NCBI RefSeq assembly: GCF_014856545.2
Contig: NZ_CP109811.1
Location: forward strand, 4,024,001 to 4,088,000
Reading direction: 5' to 3'
Source: Mesobacillus jeotgali
GTDB lineage: Bacteria > Bacillota > Bacilli > Bacillales > Cytobacillaceae
DNA: 64,000 nucleotides
Shown: in pieces, positions 1 to 9,001 of the stretch
How positions within the stretch are numbered: position 1 is the first letter of the stretch
Layout: every line of letters begins with the position of its first letter
Notes under the pieces: generated by a model
What the model saw: the letters and a program-made list of their open reading frames with translations, nothing else
Database searches by the model: none
Told to the model about the DNA's origin: nothing
Program-made: the position numbers and the translations under genes

Positions 1-126
1 GGCGTCATCGGTTCACTCGGCAAAAAGCACGGCTTCGGCCTTGTCGCCGAACGCCCGATAACTGGCCGCGTCGCACGTTTGCTAAAGTCAGGTATTTTGT
101 GGATGTATAAATATCATAATGGTTGA
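1..126 (+). CDS. yutJ: YutJ-like NAD(P)/FAD oxidoreductase, C-terminal end (partial)
   Basis: An open frame enters from the left edge and ends at TGA 124-126, leaving 41 residues. The tail (GKKHGFGLVAERPITGR, then RLLKSGILWMYKYHNG) resembles the C-terminus of the type II NADH dehydrogenase-like flavoproteins called YutJ in Bacillus. In B. subtilis yutJ lies beside yuzD/yutM and thrB, which matches the genes that follow. The FAD- and NAD-binding domains lie outside the window, so the call rests on a short tail plus synteny. A terminator follows directly. Confidence 0.65.
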   Translation, partial: GVIGSLGKKHGFGLVAERPITGRVARLLKSGILWMYKYHNG

Positions 127-135
127 TCAATTGTG

Positions 136-162
136 AACCGGGCGAGGATGCCCGGTTTTTTT
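136..162 (+). terminator. Intrinsic terminator after yutJ
   Basis: Perfect 8-bp GC-rich stem AACCGGGC/GCCCGGTT with a 6-nt loop, followed by a T-run, ten bases after the yutJ stop codon. Confidence 0.9.
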
Positions 163-211
163 AATTCATACGAAAACTTGAAATTGGTAAAAATCGAGTA
201 AAATTTCCAAT

Positions 212-351
212 TCGCTATAAAAGTGAAATTTTCGCTATATAATTTTTAAAGTCGCTATAAAAATAAAATTTTCGCTATATAATCTCAAAAGTCGCTATAA
301 AAACAAAAAAGTCGCTATATAATCTTTAAATTCACTATAAAAAGTTTTTCG
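212..351. repeat. 20-bp tandem repeat array, 7 units (array A)
   Basis: The core TCGCTATA (last unit TCACTATA) begins at 212, 232, 252, 272, 292, 312 and 332, an exact 20-bp period. Units alternate between two types: CTATAAAA at 212, 252, 292, 332 and CTATATAAT at 232, 272, 312, giving a 40-bp higher-order repeat. The array fills the gap between the yutJ terminator and the yuzD terminator. The same motif recurs inverted at 61465-61611, and the left flank (TTTCCAATTCGCTATAA) matches the reverse complement of that array's right flank. Very AT-rich; no ORF. Confidence 0.95.
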
Positions 352-398
352 CTTTTTAAATAAATCGGGATTTCAAAACCATTCTTCTCAAAAAGAGA

Positions 399-425
399 AA
401 AAGCACCCCAATTCGGAATGCTTTT
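399..425 (-). terminator. Intrinsic terminator after yuzD
   Basis: On the minus strand AAAAGCATTCC pairs (with two G-U pairs) with GGGGTGCTTTT around a GAATT loop, followed by T-rich sequence. It lies just past the yuzD stop. Confidence 0.7.
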
Positions 426-432
426 AACAGTT

Positions 433-765
433 TTAAGCTGGAACGTAGCCATATTTCTCTAATTCTGCGTAAATTGTTTTCAATTTCGGGTTTCCTTCGC
501 CGACGATCTTGCCTTCGAGCAGGACGACAGGGTAAAACATGTCTTCTTCGATTACTTTTTCGGCGAATTCCTTTTTATCTTCCTCTGCTGGAGGGTTGTA
601 GATATCAACATAAACAATTTTAAATGGCTGGTCTGCGTATTTGCGGCCGATCGCCGCTTCAAGCCATTCATATGTTTCTTTTGAGGATGGCAGGTTTACA
701 CAGCTCGGGCATAACACTTCTGCACCGTAAACGACGATTTCTACCTCTTTACGTTCCATTATCAA
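433..765 (-). CDS. yuzD: YuzD family thioredoxin-fold protein
   Basis: This 110-residue protein matches YuzD (DUF1462), a family known mostly from Bacillaceae. It opens with a beta strand and a redox-like CPSC motif near residues 19-22 (VLCPSCVNLP), as in thioredoxin-fold proteins, followed by conserved DIYNPP and YPVVLLEGKIVGEG segments. The biochemical role is not established as far as I know; a disulfide or iron-sulfur related task is suggested only by the CxxC and by divergence from nfuA. RBS GGGGGT lies upstream. A second ATG two codons in (MERKE) is the likelier start by spacing. Confidence 0.85.
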   Translation of the reverse strand: MIMERKEVEIVVYGAEVLCPSCVNLPSSKETYEWLEAAIGRKYADQPFKIVYVDIYNPPAEEDKKEFAEKVIEEDMFYPVVLLEGKIVGEGNPKLKTIYAELEKYGYVPA

Positions 766-910
766 TTACCCCCTGTTATTTTCTTTTATTTTACTATACG
801 ATGAAATAGATGCATAAGGAAAAAACTGTGTTCACTGGTTTTTCAGTTTATTGGATAGATTTTTCCGGCCGATAAGATTATAATAAGTATTATGAAAGGA
901 GTCGATTTGC

Positions 911-1147
911 ATGACTGAACAGCAAATGTTTGAGCAAGTACAGGAAGTATTAGATAAATTGCGCCCATTCCTTCTTCGCGATGGTGGAGACTGCGAATTA
1001 GTTGATATTGAGGATGGCATTGTTAAACTTCGCCTGCTGGGTGCATGCGGAAGCTGCCCGAGCTCCACAATCACGCTTAAAGCTGGAATTGAACGCGCAC
1101 TATTAGAAGAAGTACCTGGCGTTGTTGAGGTTGAACAGGTATTCTAA
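911..1147 (+). CDS. nfuA: NfuA-type iron-sulfur carrier, NifU C-terminal domain only
   Basis: A 78-residue protein made only of the NifU-like C-terminal domain, as in B. subtilis YutM/NfuA. Family members carry a 4Fe-4S cluster between subunits and pass it to apoenzymes. The cluster cysteines are C46 and C49 in GACGSCPSS. The start is fixed by RBS AAAGGAG at 895-901. The gene is divergent from yuzD and has its own terminator, so it is probably monocistronic. The suf operon and lipA, which encodes an Fe-S enzyme, are in the same window. Confidence 0.93.
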   Translation: MTEQQMFEQVQEVLDKLRPFLLRDGGDCELVDIEDGIVKLRLLGACGSCPSSTITLKAGIERALLEEVPGVVEVEQVF

Positions 1148-1159
1148 TTAACCAATAAT

Positions 1160-1198
1160 AAAGCGGTTTTGCCTGTGAATGGCAAAACCGCTTTTTTT
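1160..1198 (+). terminator. Intrinsic terminator after nfuA
   Basis: A 14-bp stem AAAGCGGTTTTGCC/GGCAAAACCGCTTT followed by a long T-run. Its symmetry could also serve the converging thr operon. Confidence 0.92.
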
Positions 1199-1228
1199 AA
1201 GGGTTTTTTGAAAATATGGTAGTACATT

Positions 1229-2164
1229 TCACCTAAATAATGACCTGCAGCCTTCTTGATCAATCTGCAGGCTGAAAATCTCCATCCCCGTTAGCTGCCG
1301 TTTCAATTTTTCTGCCACTTCTTCCCCTTTTCCGGGTTGAGCCAGGCAGAGAAGTGATGGCCCCGCCCCACTCAGTGCTGCTCCAAATGCTCCTGATTGA
1401 ATTGCCTTTTCATGAACTTCTTCATAAAATGGCACAAGTGCTTTCCTGTATGGTTGATGGAATAAATCTGCTCCCATCATCCTGCCTGCGAGAGCCCAAT
1501 TCTGTGTCATCAGGGCAGCCAGCAGCTGGTTAGCAACAGCACTCGCCTGGACACTTCGCTGAAAGTCCATCACAGCCGGGAGGACATCACGTGAAGCTTC
1601 TGTCAGCAGCTCCTGCTTAGGAACGACCAGTACCGGGTCAAACTGGATCTGGTCAAGAACGGTTAAATCGACCTCATCCCCAATTTGACTGCCTACCACG
1701 ACGCCTCCGAACAGACTCGCTCCGGCATTGTCTGGGTGGCCTTCAAACCTGGAAGCGACCGTCAATTTTTCATAACGGGTCAATTGTAAACCGCAAAATT
1801 CATTGGCCAGTTCGACACCCCCGACGATGGCTGCTGCGCTGGAACCAAGTCCCCTTGCAAGCGGAATCTCACTTTTCACAGAGATATGGAGAGAAGGCAT
1901 TTCTTGCTTGTACATCTCAGCCGTTTTGATTGCAATCTGGCAAATGAAATTTTTTCCATCACCAGGAAAACCTGCTAAGGAATTCGATAAGGGAACAACA
2001 TTCCATTTTTCGCTTATTTCAGCCTGCACTTCCATATAGAGATTCAAAGCGACGCCGAGGGAGTCAAAACCAGGGCCCAGGTTCGCTGAGCTGGCCGGAA
2101 CTTTTACACATAAGGCTCTTCCTCTGCCTACCCTGGCTGCTAATGGCTCCTCGACTCCCTTCAT
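1229..2164 (-). CDS. thrB: Homoserine kinase
   Basis: Phosphorylates L-homoserine with ATP, the penultimate step of threonine synthesis. A 311-residue GHMP kinase: N-terminal substrate motif [18 protein letters not shown] (residues 23-40), glycine/serine-rich ATP loop [12 protein letters not shown] (101-112), and the C-terminal GHMP motif [10 protein letters not shown]. The ATG overlaps the thrC stop by 4 nt (ATGA), so translation is coupled. Last gene of hom-thrC-thrB. Length is near that of B. subtilis ThrB. Confidence 0.95.
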   Translation of the reverse strand: MKGVEEPLAARVGRGRALCVKVPASSANLGPGFDSLGVALNLYMEVQAEISEKWNVVPLSNSLAGFPGDGKNFICQIAIKTAEMYKQEMPSLHISVKSEIPLARGLGSSAAAIVGGVELANEFCGLQLTRYEKLTVASRFEGHPDNAGASLFGGVVVGSQIGDEVDLTVLDQIQFDPVLVVPKQELLTEASRDVLPAVMDFQRSVQASAVANQLLAALMTQNWALAGRMMGADLFHQPYRKALVPFYEEVHEKAIQSGAFGAALSGAGPSLLCLAQPGKGEEVAEKLKRQLTGMEIFSLQIDQEGCRSLFR

Positions 2165-3222
2165 TGCCGGACCACTCCTCTGATATAGTCACTGACGATG
2201 CTTTCGTCATTTGGAAGCAGCACTGGTGAAATCGAGCTGATGTCAATCGCTGTTGAAGGATCCTTCAAACCGTTTCCTGTCAGCACGGCAACGATTCTGG
2301 AGCCTCGAGGTATTTCTCCCCGTTGTAAAAGTTTATGGATACCCGCAAGCGATGCACAGGATCCTGGCTCAGCGAAAATCCCTTCCGAAGCCGCCAGCTT
2401 GCTGTATGCTTCTAAAATTTCGTCATCCGAGACAAAATCGATTTTACCTTCAGATTCGTTACGGGCTGAAAGGGCGAGATCCCAGCTTGCCGGGTTGCCA
2501 ATGCGGATTGCCGTTGCAATCGTCTCCGGCTGTTCAATCGGCTGGCCCTTGACAATTGCGGCTGCCCCTTCCGCCTCAAAACCGAACATCCGCGGCAAAC
2601 CAGTGCGCTTACTGGCATCGTATTCTTTGAAGCCTTTCCAATAGGCACTGATATTTCCGGCATTTCCTACTGGAATGGCGAGGATATCAGGTGCGCCGCC
2701 CAGCTGGTCACAAATTTCAAAGGCAGCTGTTTTTTGCCCTTCAAGTCGGTAAGGGTTGACTGAATTTACGAGGGTCACAGGTTCTGTTTCACTGATTGCC
2801 CTGACCATTTTCAATGCTTCATCAAAGTTTCCTTCAATCGACACAATGCTTGCGCCATACATCACGGCCTGGGCGAGTTTGCCCATCGCGATTTTCCCAT
2901 CAGGGATGACAATGATGGACCTCAATCCTGCCCTTGCCGCATAAGCTGCTGCGGAGGCAGAGGTATTGCCTGTGGAGGCGCAGATGACTGTATCACTGCC
3001 TGCCTCCTTAGCCTTGGCGACTGCCATGACCATCCCTCTATCTTTGAATGAGCCGGTAGGATTTACTCCTTCTACTTTTACATATAGATCGATCCCCCAC
3101 TCCTCTGACAGCTGGTCAAGCCTGATCAGCGGCGTATTGCCTTCATGGAGGGTGAGCAATGGTGTTTCAGCATTAACCGGCAAGTATTCACGATATTCAC
3201 TCAAAAGACCTCGCCATCTCAT
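2161..3222 (-). CDS. thrC: Threonine synthase
   Basis: PLP enzyme converting O-phosphohomoserine to threonine. 353 residues, the short Bacillus-type form. The Schiff-base lysine is K60 in GSFKDRG, and the phosphate-binding glycine loop is seen as [12 protein letters not shown]. The gene overlaps hom upstream and thrB downstream by ATGA junctions, so the three products are made from one coupled transcript. Confidence 0.95.
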   Translation of the reverse strand: MRWRGLLSEYREYLPVNAETPLLTLHEGNTPLIRLDQLSEEWGIDLYVKVEGVNPTGSFKDRGMVMAVAKAKEAGSDTVICASTGNTSASAAAYAARAGLRSIIVIPDGKIAMGKLAQAVMYGASIVSIEGNFDEALKMVRAISETEPVTLVNSVNPYRLEGQKTAAFEICDQLGGAPDILAIPVGNAGNISAYWKGFKEYDASKRTGLPRMFGFEAEGAAAIVKGQPIEQPETIATAIRIGNPASWDLALSARNESEGKIDFVSDDEILEAYSKLAASEGIFAEPGSCASLAGIHKLLQRGEIPRGSRIVAVLTGNGLKDPSTAIDISSISPVLLPNDESIVSDYIRGVVRQ

Positions 3223-4517
3223 GCGCTGACACTTCCTTCGACCCTGTATGAGCTTTTAACGTCCTTCACTACCCTAAGGTCGCGCAGTTCCATTAAAATA
3301 TTCTGGTAATCCCTCAGAGAAGCTTGATGTGTAACGACCACAATCTCCGCAAGCTCCTTTTCCTTCAAAGGCATCTGGAGAATTTTTTCGAAGCTGACGC
3401 CATGGTTCGCGAAAAGAGAGGTGATTTCCGAGAATACACCCACTTCGTCATGGACATGGAGACGCAGGAAGTACTTTGAATTCACTTCTCCATCATCCTT
3501 CAGCTGCTTCTCATACTGTGGAGTGACAAAAGAATTGCCATTTACTCCAAGGCGCATGTTTTTGACGACGCCAACAAGGTCCGAGACCACTGCTGTGGCA
3601 GTTGGCAAGCTTCCAGCTCCAGGACCGTAAAACATGGTCTCCCCGACTGCTTCACCATAGACATATACCGCATTGTACTCATTATTGACAGATGCAAGCG
3701 GATGCGATGAAGGCAGCAGTGCCGGCTCTACGCAAACCTCGACTTTTTCGCCTTCACGAACGGCGATGCCGAGCAGTTTCATCGTATAGCCCAGCTGTTT
3801 CCCATATTGCAGGTCTTCCTCGGTTACAGAAGTTATTCCTTTGAATTTAACATCATCAAGATCAATCTTCATCGAAAACCCTAATGTGGCCATGATCGCC
3901 ATTTTCCGCGCCGCATCCAGTCCTTCTACGTCAGATGCAGGGTTTGCCTCCGCGTACCCAAGCTGCTGCGCTTCCTTCAGCACGCTATCATATGCCAGCC
4001 CCTCCTGGCTCATCTTCGTTAAAATGTAGTTTGTTGTGCCATTCACAATCCCCATCATCTTTGTGATTCTGTCAGATGCAAGACCATCCACCAGACTTCG
4101 CAAAATCGGAATTCCTCCGGCGACGCTCGCTTCAAAAAAGAGATCGCAGCCATTTTCATTGGCAACTGTTAAAAGCTCGGAACCATGGACAGCCATCAAA
4201 TCCTTGTTTGCCGTCACAATATTCTTTTTGCTCCTTAATGCCTGAAGCAAATGTTCCCGAGTATCATCAATGCCTCCCATCACCTCGATGACTACCTCAA
4301 TCTCCGGGTCTTCCATAATATCTGCTGGATTCACCGTCAGGAGGGAAGGGTCCACTTTAACCGACCTTTCTTTTTCAACATCCTGAACAAGGATTTTCTT
4401 CACTTTAATCGGGCACCCAACCTGGTGCATTAATTTATCCTGGTGGTTTTCAATAATCCTGACCACACCTGACCCCACTGTTCCTAAACCCAGAAGTCCA
4501 ACCGAGATTGCCTGCAT
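3219..4517 (-). CDS. hom: Homoserine dehydrogenase
   Basis: Reduces aspartate semialdehyde to homoserine, the branch point to threonine and methionine. 432 residues: Rossmann motif [11 protein letters not shown] (7-17), a central catalytic domain with NGTTNYIL and [11 protein letters not shown], and a C-terminal ACT domain (about 350-425, from [17 protein letters not shown]) that gives end-product feedback control in this family. The start follows RBS AGGGGAAG. First gene of the operon, about 60 bp downstream of a good sigma-A promoter. Its product also feeds the methionine genes at 32.8-37.2 kb. Confidence 0.95.
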   Translation of the reverse strand: MQAISVGLLGLGTVGSGVVRIIENHQDKLMHQVGCPIKVKKILVQDVEKERSVKVDPSLLTVNPADIMEDPEIEVVIEVMGGIDDTREHLLQALRSKKNIVTANKDLMAVHGSELLTVANENGCDLFFEASVAGGIPILRSLVDGLASDRITKMMGIVNGTTNYILTKMSQEGLAYDSVLKEAQQLGYAEANPASDVEGLDAARKMAIMATLGFSMKIDLDDVKFKGITSVTEEDLQYGKQLGYTMKLLGIAVREGEKVEVCVEPALLPSSHPLASVNNEYNAVYVYGEAVGETMFYGPGAGSLPTATAVVSDLVGVVKNMRLGVNGNSFVTPQYEKQLKDDGEVNSKYFLRLHVHDEVGVFSEITSLFANHGVSFEKILQMPLKEKELAEIVVVTHQASLRDYQNILMELRDLRVVKDVKSSYRVEGSVSA

Positions 4518-4575
4518 TTTCTCTTCCCCTCTCTAATGTCTATTCTAAATGTACACTTGTATTTGTATAGTAGAC

Positions 4576-4604
4576 ATTATAAAGAGCAAAAACAGCTTTT
4601 ACAA
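4576..4604 (-). promoter_or_regulatory. Sigma-A-type promoter of hom-thrC-thrB
   Basis: On the minus strand TTGTAA (4604-4599) and TATAAT (4581-4576) are separated by exactly 17 bp, about 60 nt upstream of the hom start. I saw no T-box or other leader structure in the leader. Confidence 0.7.
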
Positions 4605-4685
4605 GGAATTTTTAGGATGCTTTTCCTGTGTAAACGCTTAATCCTATGGTGCTGTAAGTGTAAAAAAATTTTAAATATTTCAATT

Positions 4686-4722
4686 AAAAAAATCCTTCCC
4701 GTTCATAAGGGAAGGATTTTTA
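4686..4722 (-). terminator. Intrinsic terminator after the D-2-hydroxyacid dehydrogenase
   Basis: Minus-strand stem AAAAATCCTTCCC/GGGAAGGATTTTT with a short loop and continuing T-run, immediately after the stop codon at 4725. Confidence 0.9.
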
Positions 4723-4724
4723 GA

Positions 4725-5702
4725 TTATTGGATCACTTCTTTATTGACGATTGTCTTCGGACTGTCTCCTGTCAGTACGGCTTTCACATTTGTGCAGCAC
4801 AGCTTGATCATCGCTGTCCTCGTTTCAGTGCTTGCGCTGCCTATGTGCGGGATCGCAGTCACGTTTGGCAGTTCGAGTAATGGATGTTCAGAGGTAATAG
4901 GCTCTTTTTCAAAGACATCGAGACCAGCACCTGCTATCTCACCATTCTTAAGTGCATCATATAATGCCTGCTCGTCCACAACCGGACCTCGGCCTGCATT
5001 AATGAAAATCGCGTTTTGCTTCATTTTTGCAAAGACATCGGCTGTAAAAAGATTTCTCGTTTCCGGCGTCAATGGAGCGAGAGAAACCACAAAATCAGAT
5101 TTTGCTGCAAGATCGTCGAAAGAACTGTAGACAGCGCCAAATTCTTTTTCAGCTTCGTGTTTGCGGGAGCGGTTATGGTAAAGGATTTCCATGCCAAAGC
5201 CTTTAGCCCTGCGTGCGACTGCTTCACCAATTTTACCCATGCCAACAATCCCGATTGTCTTTCCAAAAACATCATGCCCGGCAAGCAGGTACGGACTCCA
5301 GCCACCCCATTTGCCATCCTTTATATATTCAGCCGCTTCAACAATCCGTCTGGCTGAAGCCATCAACAAAGCAAAAGTAAGGTCTGCTGTTGTCTCTGTC
5401 AGCACATCCGGCGTGTTCGTCACGATGATCCCACGCTTTGTCGCTGCTTCAAGGTCAATGTTGTCAAAACCAACTGCCAGGTTGGCGACCACTTTTAGAT
5501 TATTACCTGCAGACAACACTTCCATGTCGACTTTGTCAGAAAGCATTGTAATTAAAGCACTGGCTTTTTGGGCTTCTTTTAAAATAACTTCTCTTGGGGC
5601 AGGGGTATCTTCTTGTTCCCACATTTTCACCTCAAAAAGCTCAGTGAGTTCAGCAATCGTATCTTCAGGCAATTTCCTGGTGATATAAACATACGGCTTC
5701 AT
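4725..5702 (-). CDS. D-2-hydroxyacid dehydrogenase (glyoxylate/hydroxypyruvate reductase type)
   Basis: An NAD(P)-dependent reductase of 2-keto acids, closest in feel to YvcT/GhrB-type glyoxylate, hydroxypyruvate or 2-ketogluconate reductases. 325 residues: nucleotide motif IGIVGMGKIGEAVARR in the middle, NAGRGPVVDE with the substrate-binding arginine, the acidic catalytic residue in DVFEKEP, and the catalytic histidine in PHIGSAS. It lacks the C-terminal ACT domain of SerA, so phosphoglycerate dehydrogenase is unlikely. The exact substrate cannot be read. It is not in the thr operon because a terminator separates them. A weak cre-like sequence (TGTAAGCGTTTAAT) lies just upstream. Confidence 0.88.
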   Translation of the reverse strand: MKPYVYITRKLPEDTIAELTELFEVKMWEQEDTPAPREVILKEAQKASALITMLSDKVDMEVLSAGNNLKVVANLAVGFDNIDLEAATKRGIIVTNTPDVLTETTADLTFALLMASARRIVEAAEYIKDGKWGGWSPYLLAGHDVFGKTIGIVGMGKIGEAVARRAKGFGMEILYHNRSRKHEAEKEFGAVYSSFDDLAAKSDFVVSLAPLTPETRNLFTADVFAKMKQNAIFINAGRGPVVDEQALYDALKNGEIAGAGLDVFEKEPITSEHPLLELPNVTAIPHIGSASTETRTAMIKLCCTNVKAVLTGDSPKTIVNKEVIQ

Positions 5703-5788
5703 AATCTACTCCTTTTGTAAGCGTTTAATATTGTAGAATAACTTCATTCTACCATAAAATCACACTTTCTTAAGGCGGAAAAGCCCGT

Positions 5789-6796
5789 TTACCTTATGAG
5801 CCAATCGACTCCTGGAAGTTTTGCCGCTTTTACAGGTGCGTCACTAATATGGTAAAAATGGCTCAAAAAACGCTCATGATCACTGCTTTGATTCAAATAC
5901 TTTCGCAACCGGTCCTCGAGCTGTCGTTTCGTCTGTTCCGATTGGGTAATATAATAATTTTCGACTGTCTCATAGTAATGGAGCGGGAATAGCAATCTGG
6001 CGTAAAGCAGCCGCCACGAAAAAGGCGATAGCATCGTCAGTGATTGATACTCAGCCAGGAAGGTCTTGATCTCCGGCTGACTCGTCTGGATATTGGCAAA
6101 ATAACGGTCCCTGACCCATTCAGCGAGGTCCCGGCTTGCATGGTCAAATACCCACTCAAAAGGATTTTTGACAAAATAGTCTCCTCTCCAGACCGTGTTA
6201 GTAAAGCGCTCATGGCAGACAGTGCCATGGTCAATCCTTGTTGGCTTATCATCAATCTCTGTATCGGCAAGATATTGAATGGCATTTTCAGACAGCCCCA
6301 TGTAATACGGAAAAGATTCCATAAACATTTTTTCAAAATCGTTCTCCGGTTCAGTGTAAAGCTTTCCGCTCCACACCTTCTCCATCTGATCGAGCCGCTT
6401 TTCCCACAGCTGCTTCCATTGTCCCACTCGGCTCATGCTTTCCACCTTGAAGGGGATTTGCCGCCCTCTTGCATGAAATTTAGCCAGTTTCCTCCCTGTT
6501 TTCAATTTCCCTGGCATCGGGACGGCCCTGTTTGATAACACGCAGTATTTCCGACCCTCCCAATCACAAATTTGCTTCCCTTCCTTATCTGCAAGAAGCA
6601 TCGACACATTACGGTCCCCAGACTTCTGCATGTGATCCGCAATCCTCGCCAGCTCGCTTATTTCTTGCTCTTTTACACCATTAGCGTCCATAATCAGATA
6701 AAGCCCTTCATTATGCTTATATCCATGATATCTTCCAAGAGATACTTCTGAATCTGCCGAAATCCCATATACTTCTTTTAACATCTTTTGAAACAT
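5789..6796 (-). CDS. yutH: YutH, spore-coat-associated kinase-fold protein
   Basis: 335 residues resembling YutH of Bacillus, a relative of the CotS/CotI aminoglycoside-phosphotransferase-like coat proteins. The catalytic-loop region is seen as TRIDHGTVCHERF, where the histidine-aspartate order of active APH kinases is altered, so activity is doubtful. YutH is known as a coat protein in B. subtilis. Monocistronic by spacing and divergent from yutG. Confidence 0.85.
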   Translation of the reverse strand: MFQKMLKEVYGISADSEVSLGRYHGYKHNEGLYLIMDANGVKEQEISELARIADHMQKSGDRNVSMLLADKEGKQICDWEGRKYCVLSNRAVPMPGKLKTGRKLAKFHARGRQIPFKVESMSRVGQWKQLWEKRLDQMEKVWSGKLYTEPENDFEKMFMESFPYYMGLSENAIQYLADTEIDDKPTRIDHGTVCHERFTNTVWRGDYFVKNPFEWVFDHASRDLAEWVRDRYFANIQTSQPEIKTFLAEYQSLTMLSPFSWRLLYARLLFPLHYYETVENYYITQSEQTKRQLEDRLRKYLNQSSDHERFLSHFYHISDAPVKAAKLPGVDWLIR

Positions 6797-6999
6797 TTTA
6801 GCACCTCATTTCCAAGCCACTCTTTTACAAATATATGTATTGGATTGTAAAACTTGATTGAACATTACAATGAATAAGCGGCTCCATTAGGGAAATGATT
6901 TAAAGGAATGAATTCTTTCACTAAAACGGATTAAGCGGAATATTTTAGGTTAAATAGGATAAAGAGTATGCTGCAATCAAAAATAGAAAGGTGATGCAG

Positions 7000-7509
7000 A
7001 TGTTAGAAAAGAAACGCGCCATCCATATGACAGAGGAAACTGCCCGAAAGTGGCTCCATGAACGTGGGGTTGAAATAGAGGATATCGCCAATCTCGTCTA
7101 TTTCCTGCAGGAAAAGTACCACCCGAACCTGCAGATGGATGACTGTATCGAAAACGTAGAACGAGTTTTATCCAAACGTGAGGTCCAAAATGCGATTTTG
7201 ACAGGAATCCAGCTGGATATCCTCGCAGAGCAAAAGAAGCTTGGCGAACCGCTGCAATCAATTATTGAAACAGACGAAAGTTTGTACGGCGTAGATGAAA
7301 TCCTCGCTTTTTCAATCGTGAATATATATGGATCGATCGGCTTCACGAATTATGGATTCATTGATAAAGCGAAACCAGGCATTCTGGAAAAGCTTAATGA
7401 CAAGGAAGCATCCGGCAAATGCCATACTTTCCTCGATGATATCGTAGGGGCAGTTGCGGCAGCAGCTTCAAGCCGTCTAGCCCACAGAGCAGCAAATGTA
7501 GAGGATTAA
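7000..7509 (+). CDS. yutG: Phosphatidylglycerophosphatase A-like protein YutG
   Basis: A YutG/PgpA-family protein of 169 residues. PgpA enzymes dephosphorylate phosphatidylglycerophosphate, but the Bacillus YutG subgroup has no clear transmembrane segments and its substrate is not established. Conserved acidic stretches: DEILAFSIVNIYGSIG and TFLDDIVGAVAAAASSRL. I chose the ATG at 7000 because AGGTG at 6989-6993 is correctly spaced to it; GTG 6991 and ATG 6994 in the same frame overlap that RBS. Confidence 0.85.
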   Translation: MLEKKRAIHMTEETARKWLHERGVEIEDIANLVYFLQEKYHPNLQMDDCIENVERVLSKREVQNAILTGIQLDILAEQKKLGEPLQSIIETDESLYGVDEILAFSIVNIYGSIGFTNYGFIDKAKPGILEKLNDKEASGKCHTFLDDIVGAVAAAASSRLAHRAANVED

Positions 7510-7512
7510 GAG

Positions 7513-7554
7513 AAAAGCGCAAGTGCCCTGGTCAAATCCGACAGGCGCTTGAGC
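7513..7554 (+). repeat. Short, truncated copy of a Bacillus intergenic repeat
   Basis: GCGCAAGTGCCCTGGTCAAA and the following CCGACAGGCGCTTGAG closely match the left third of the fuller element at 27027-27146 (GCGTAAGTGCCTTGGTCAGC..., CCGACAAGCGCTGGAG). Elements of this type are common between genes in Bacillaceae; this copy is a fragment. Confidence 0.7.
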
Positions 7555-7562
7555 GGAATTAA

Positions 7563-7604
7563 AACAAAGGGACCTGATGCCTTCGCGGCTCAAGTCCCTT
7601 TTGT
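7563..7604. terminator. Bidirectional terminator between yutG and yutF
   Basis: AAAGGGAC and GTCCCTTT arms flank an imperfect inner stem, with A-rich sequence on the left and T-rich on the right, between two converging genes. Confidence 0.8.
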
Positions 7605-7618
7605 TGCTGTGGCTATTC

Positions 7619-8381
7619 TTATACTTCCCAATCGTCCAGCGAATCCACTGTGTAAGTTGGCATTTCATTATAACCTTTCAGCAATTCCCTTGTCGTTACC
7701 CCTGTGTGGACGAGGAGTGTGTCCATCCCTGCCCTCATGCCTGCAAGGATGTCGGTATCATAATAATCACCAACCATAAGGGTCTCCTCTTTTTTTGTGC
7801 CAAGTACCTTTAAAGCCTGTTCCATGATCACCGATTCCGGCTTTCCGATAAAAATCGGATCAGTTTGTGTGGAAACAGCGATTACTGAAGTCAGCGAACC
7901 GTTCCCCGGAAGCAAGCCTCGTTCAGTCGGGATGGCAATATCCCCATTTGTCGAAATGAAGGTTGCACCGTTCCTGACCGCGAGACAGCCGACAGCCAGC
8001 TTTTCATATGTAATTCCGCGATCGATGCCGGATACAACAATCAGCGTCTTCTCCGGCAAATTTCAGGCCCTTTTCCTGGATTGCCGTCTGGATTCCCTCT
8101 TCGCCAATCACATATACGGTCGCGTCTTGTTTTTGCTCATATATATAGTTGGCCGTTGCCTGGCTTGTCGTGAAAACCTGCTCCTCAGTCGTTGGGATAT
8201 CAAAGCCGCGGAGCTTTTCCGCCACCTGTGCCGGTGTGCGTGATGAATTATTCGTTACAAACAAATACGGAATTTCCGCTTCAATCAGCCTTTTTATAAA
8301 ATCAGAAGCCGCTTCGATGCGCTCTGAACCTCGATACATTGTTCCATCTAAGTCAATCAAATATCCTTTATATTTTTTCAT
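7619..8381 (-). pseudogene. yutF: YutF HAD-family phosphatase (NagD type), frameshifted
   Basis: Two overlapping frames together make one complete YutF, a HAD-superfamily IIA phosphatase (p-nitrophenyl phosphatase/NagD family). The first frame carries motif I LIDLDGTMY, motif II FVTNNSSRTP and runs to GLKFAGEDAD. The second resumes at VVSGIDRGITYEKLAVGC and carries GKPES and ETLMVGDYYDTDI. Family members read D-F-V-V-x-G-I-D at the junction, so two bases appear missing (or one added) near 8033-8042. Start ATG 8381 follows TAGGAG. Everything else looks under selection, so a sequencing error or recent mutation are both possible. Confidence 0.85.
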
Positions 8382-8505
8382 GATTATCACTCCTAATTAT
8401 ATCGTTCCCATCTCGTTTAAAAACGAATACTCCCATTTTATTAAAGCTAGACAGCAAGTGCAAAGGACAAAGCTCACTGGCTGGAAATTTGTTGTATAAA
8501 AGAAA

Positions 8506-8531
8506 AGAGACCGCGCAAAATAACGGTCTCT
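8506..8531 (-). terminator. Intrinsic terminator after yutE
   Basis: Minus-strand stem AGAGACCG/CGGTCTCT with a 10-nt loop and a following T-run (TTTTCTTTT). Confidence 0.85.
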
Positions 8532-8541
8532 TCTGTCATAT

Positions 8542-8979
8542 TTACTTTTTAAAAGCGGAAACCGGCCCTAGTTCATTCGTCAGGTACTCTCTCACTTTTT
8601 CTGAAAAAAGCTTCAGATGAGGGAGCTCGGACTTGAAAGTTTCAATCAGGCTGGCATGGTCCACAGCTGTGTACTGCTGCACCAGCATCTTCCGGAACAG
8701 GACGATTTTTTTCAATCCCACGCTCATTTCCGGGGTAACCACCTTTTCATCATCGAGAATATCAATGATGTCTTCATAGCTTCCCGGGTCGCGCATGATG
8801 AAGCCGTCGATCATCGCGTTTCCCACATCGAGGACAGCTTCAATCATCGTATGTGCTGCACGCTCAAGGGCTGATTTTTCCATTGGCGTTTCCCATGGCC
8901 CGTTGCTTTCGAAAAAGTCAATTTGCCTGTTTAAATACTGCAATGTTTCTTCGATTTGATCCCTGTCGACAAAGTACAT
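8542..8979 (-). CDS. yutE: YutE, HepT/HEPN-like (DUF86) protein without a partner
   Basis: 145 residues of the DUF86/HepT family. HepT proteins are HEPN-fold RNases whose R-X4-6-x-Y motif is seen here as RKMLVQQY in the second half, with the conserved helix ERAAHTMIEAVLDVGNAMI. Classic HepT toxins are paired with an MntA nucleotidyltransferase antitoxin; none is adjacent here, and the YutE branch appears to be a solo housekeeping gene conserved next to yutF/yutD. Whether it retains RNase activity is unknown. Confidence 0.83.
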   Translation of the reverse strand: MYFVDRDQIEETLQYLNRQIDFFESNGPWETPMEKSALERAAHTMIEAVLDVGNAMIDGFIMRDPGSYEDIIDILDDEKVVTPEMSVGLKKIVLFRKMLVQQYTAVDHASLIETFKSELPHLKLFSEKVREYLTNELGPVSAFKK

Positions 8980-9001
8980 TCAATATCACCTCATAAAGAT
9001 G

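Noticed and set aside
4629..4642. cre site TGTAAACGCTTAAT upstream of hom
   Set aside because: It fails the conserved CA end of the cre consensus; a similar weak match (TGTAAGCGTTTAAT) near 5716 fails the same way.
4518..4724. T-box leader before hom
   Set aside because: No AGGGTGGNACCGCG-type element or specifier structure; only a promoter was found.
4725..5702. SerA (phosphoglycerate dehydrogenase)
   Set aside because: The protein is 325 residues without the C-terminal ACT and ASB domains of Bacillus SerA, and fits the YvcT/GhrB type better.
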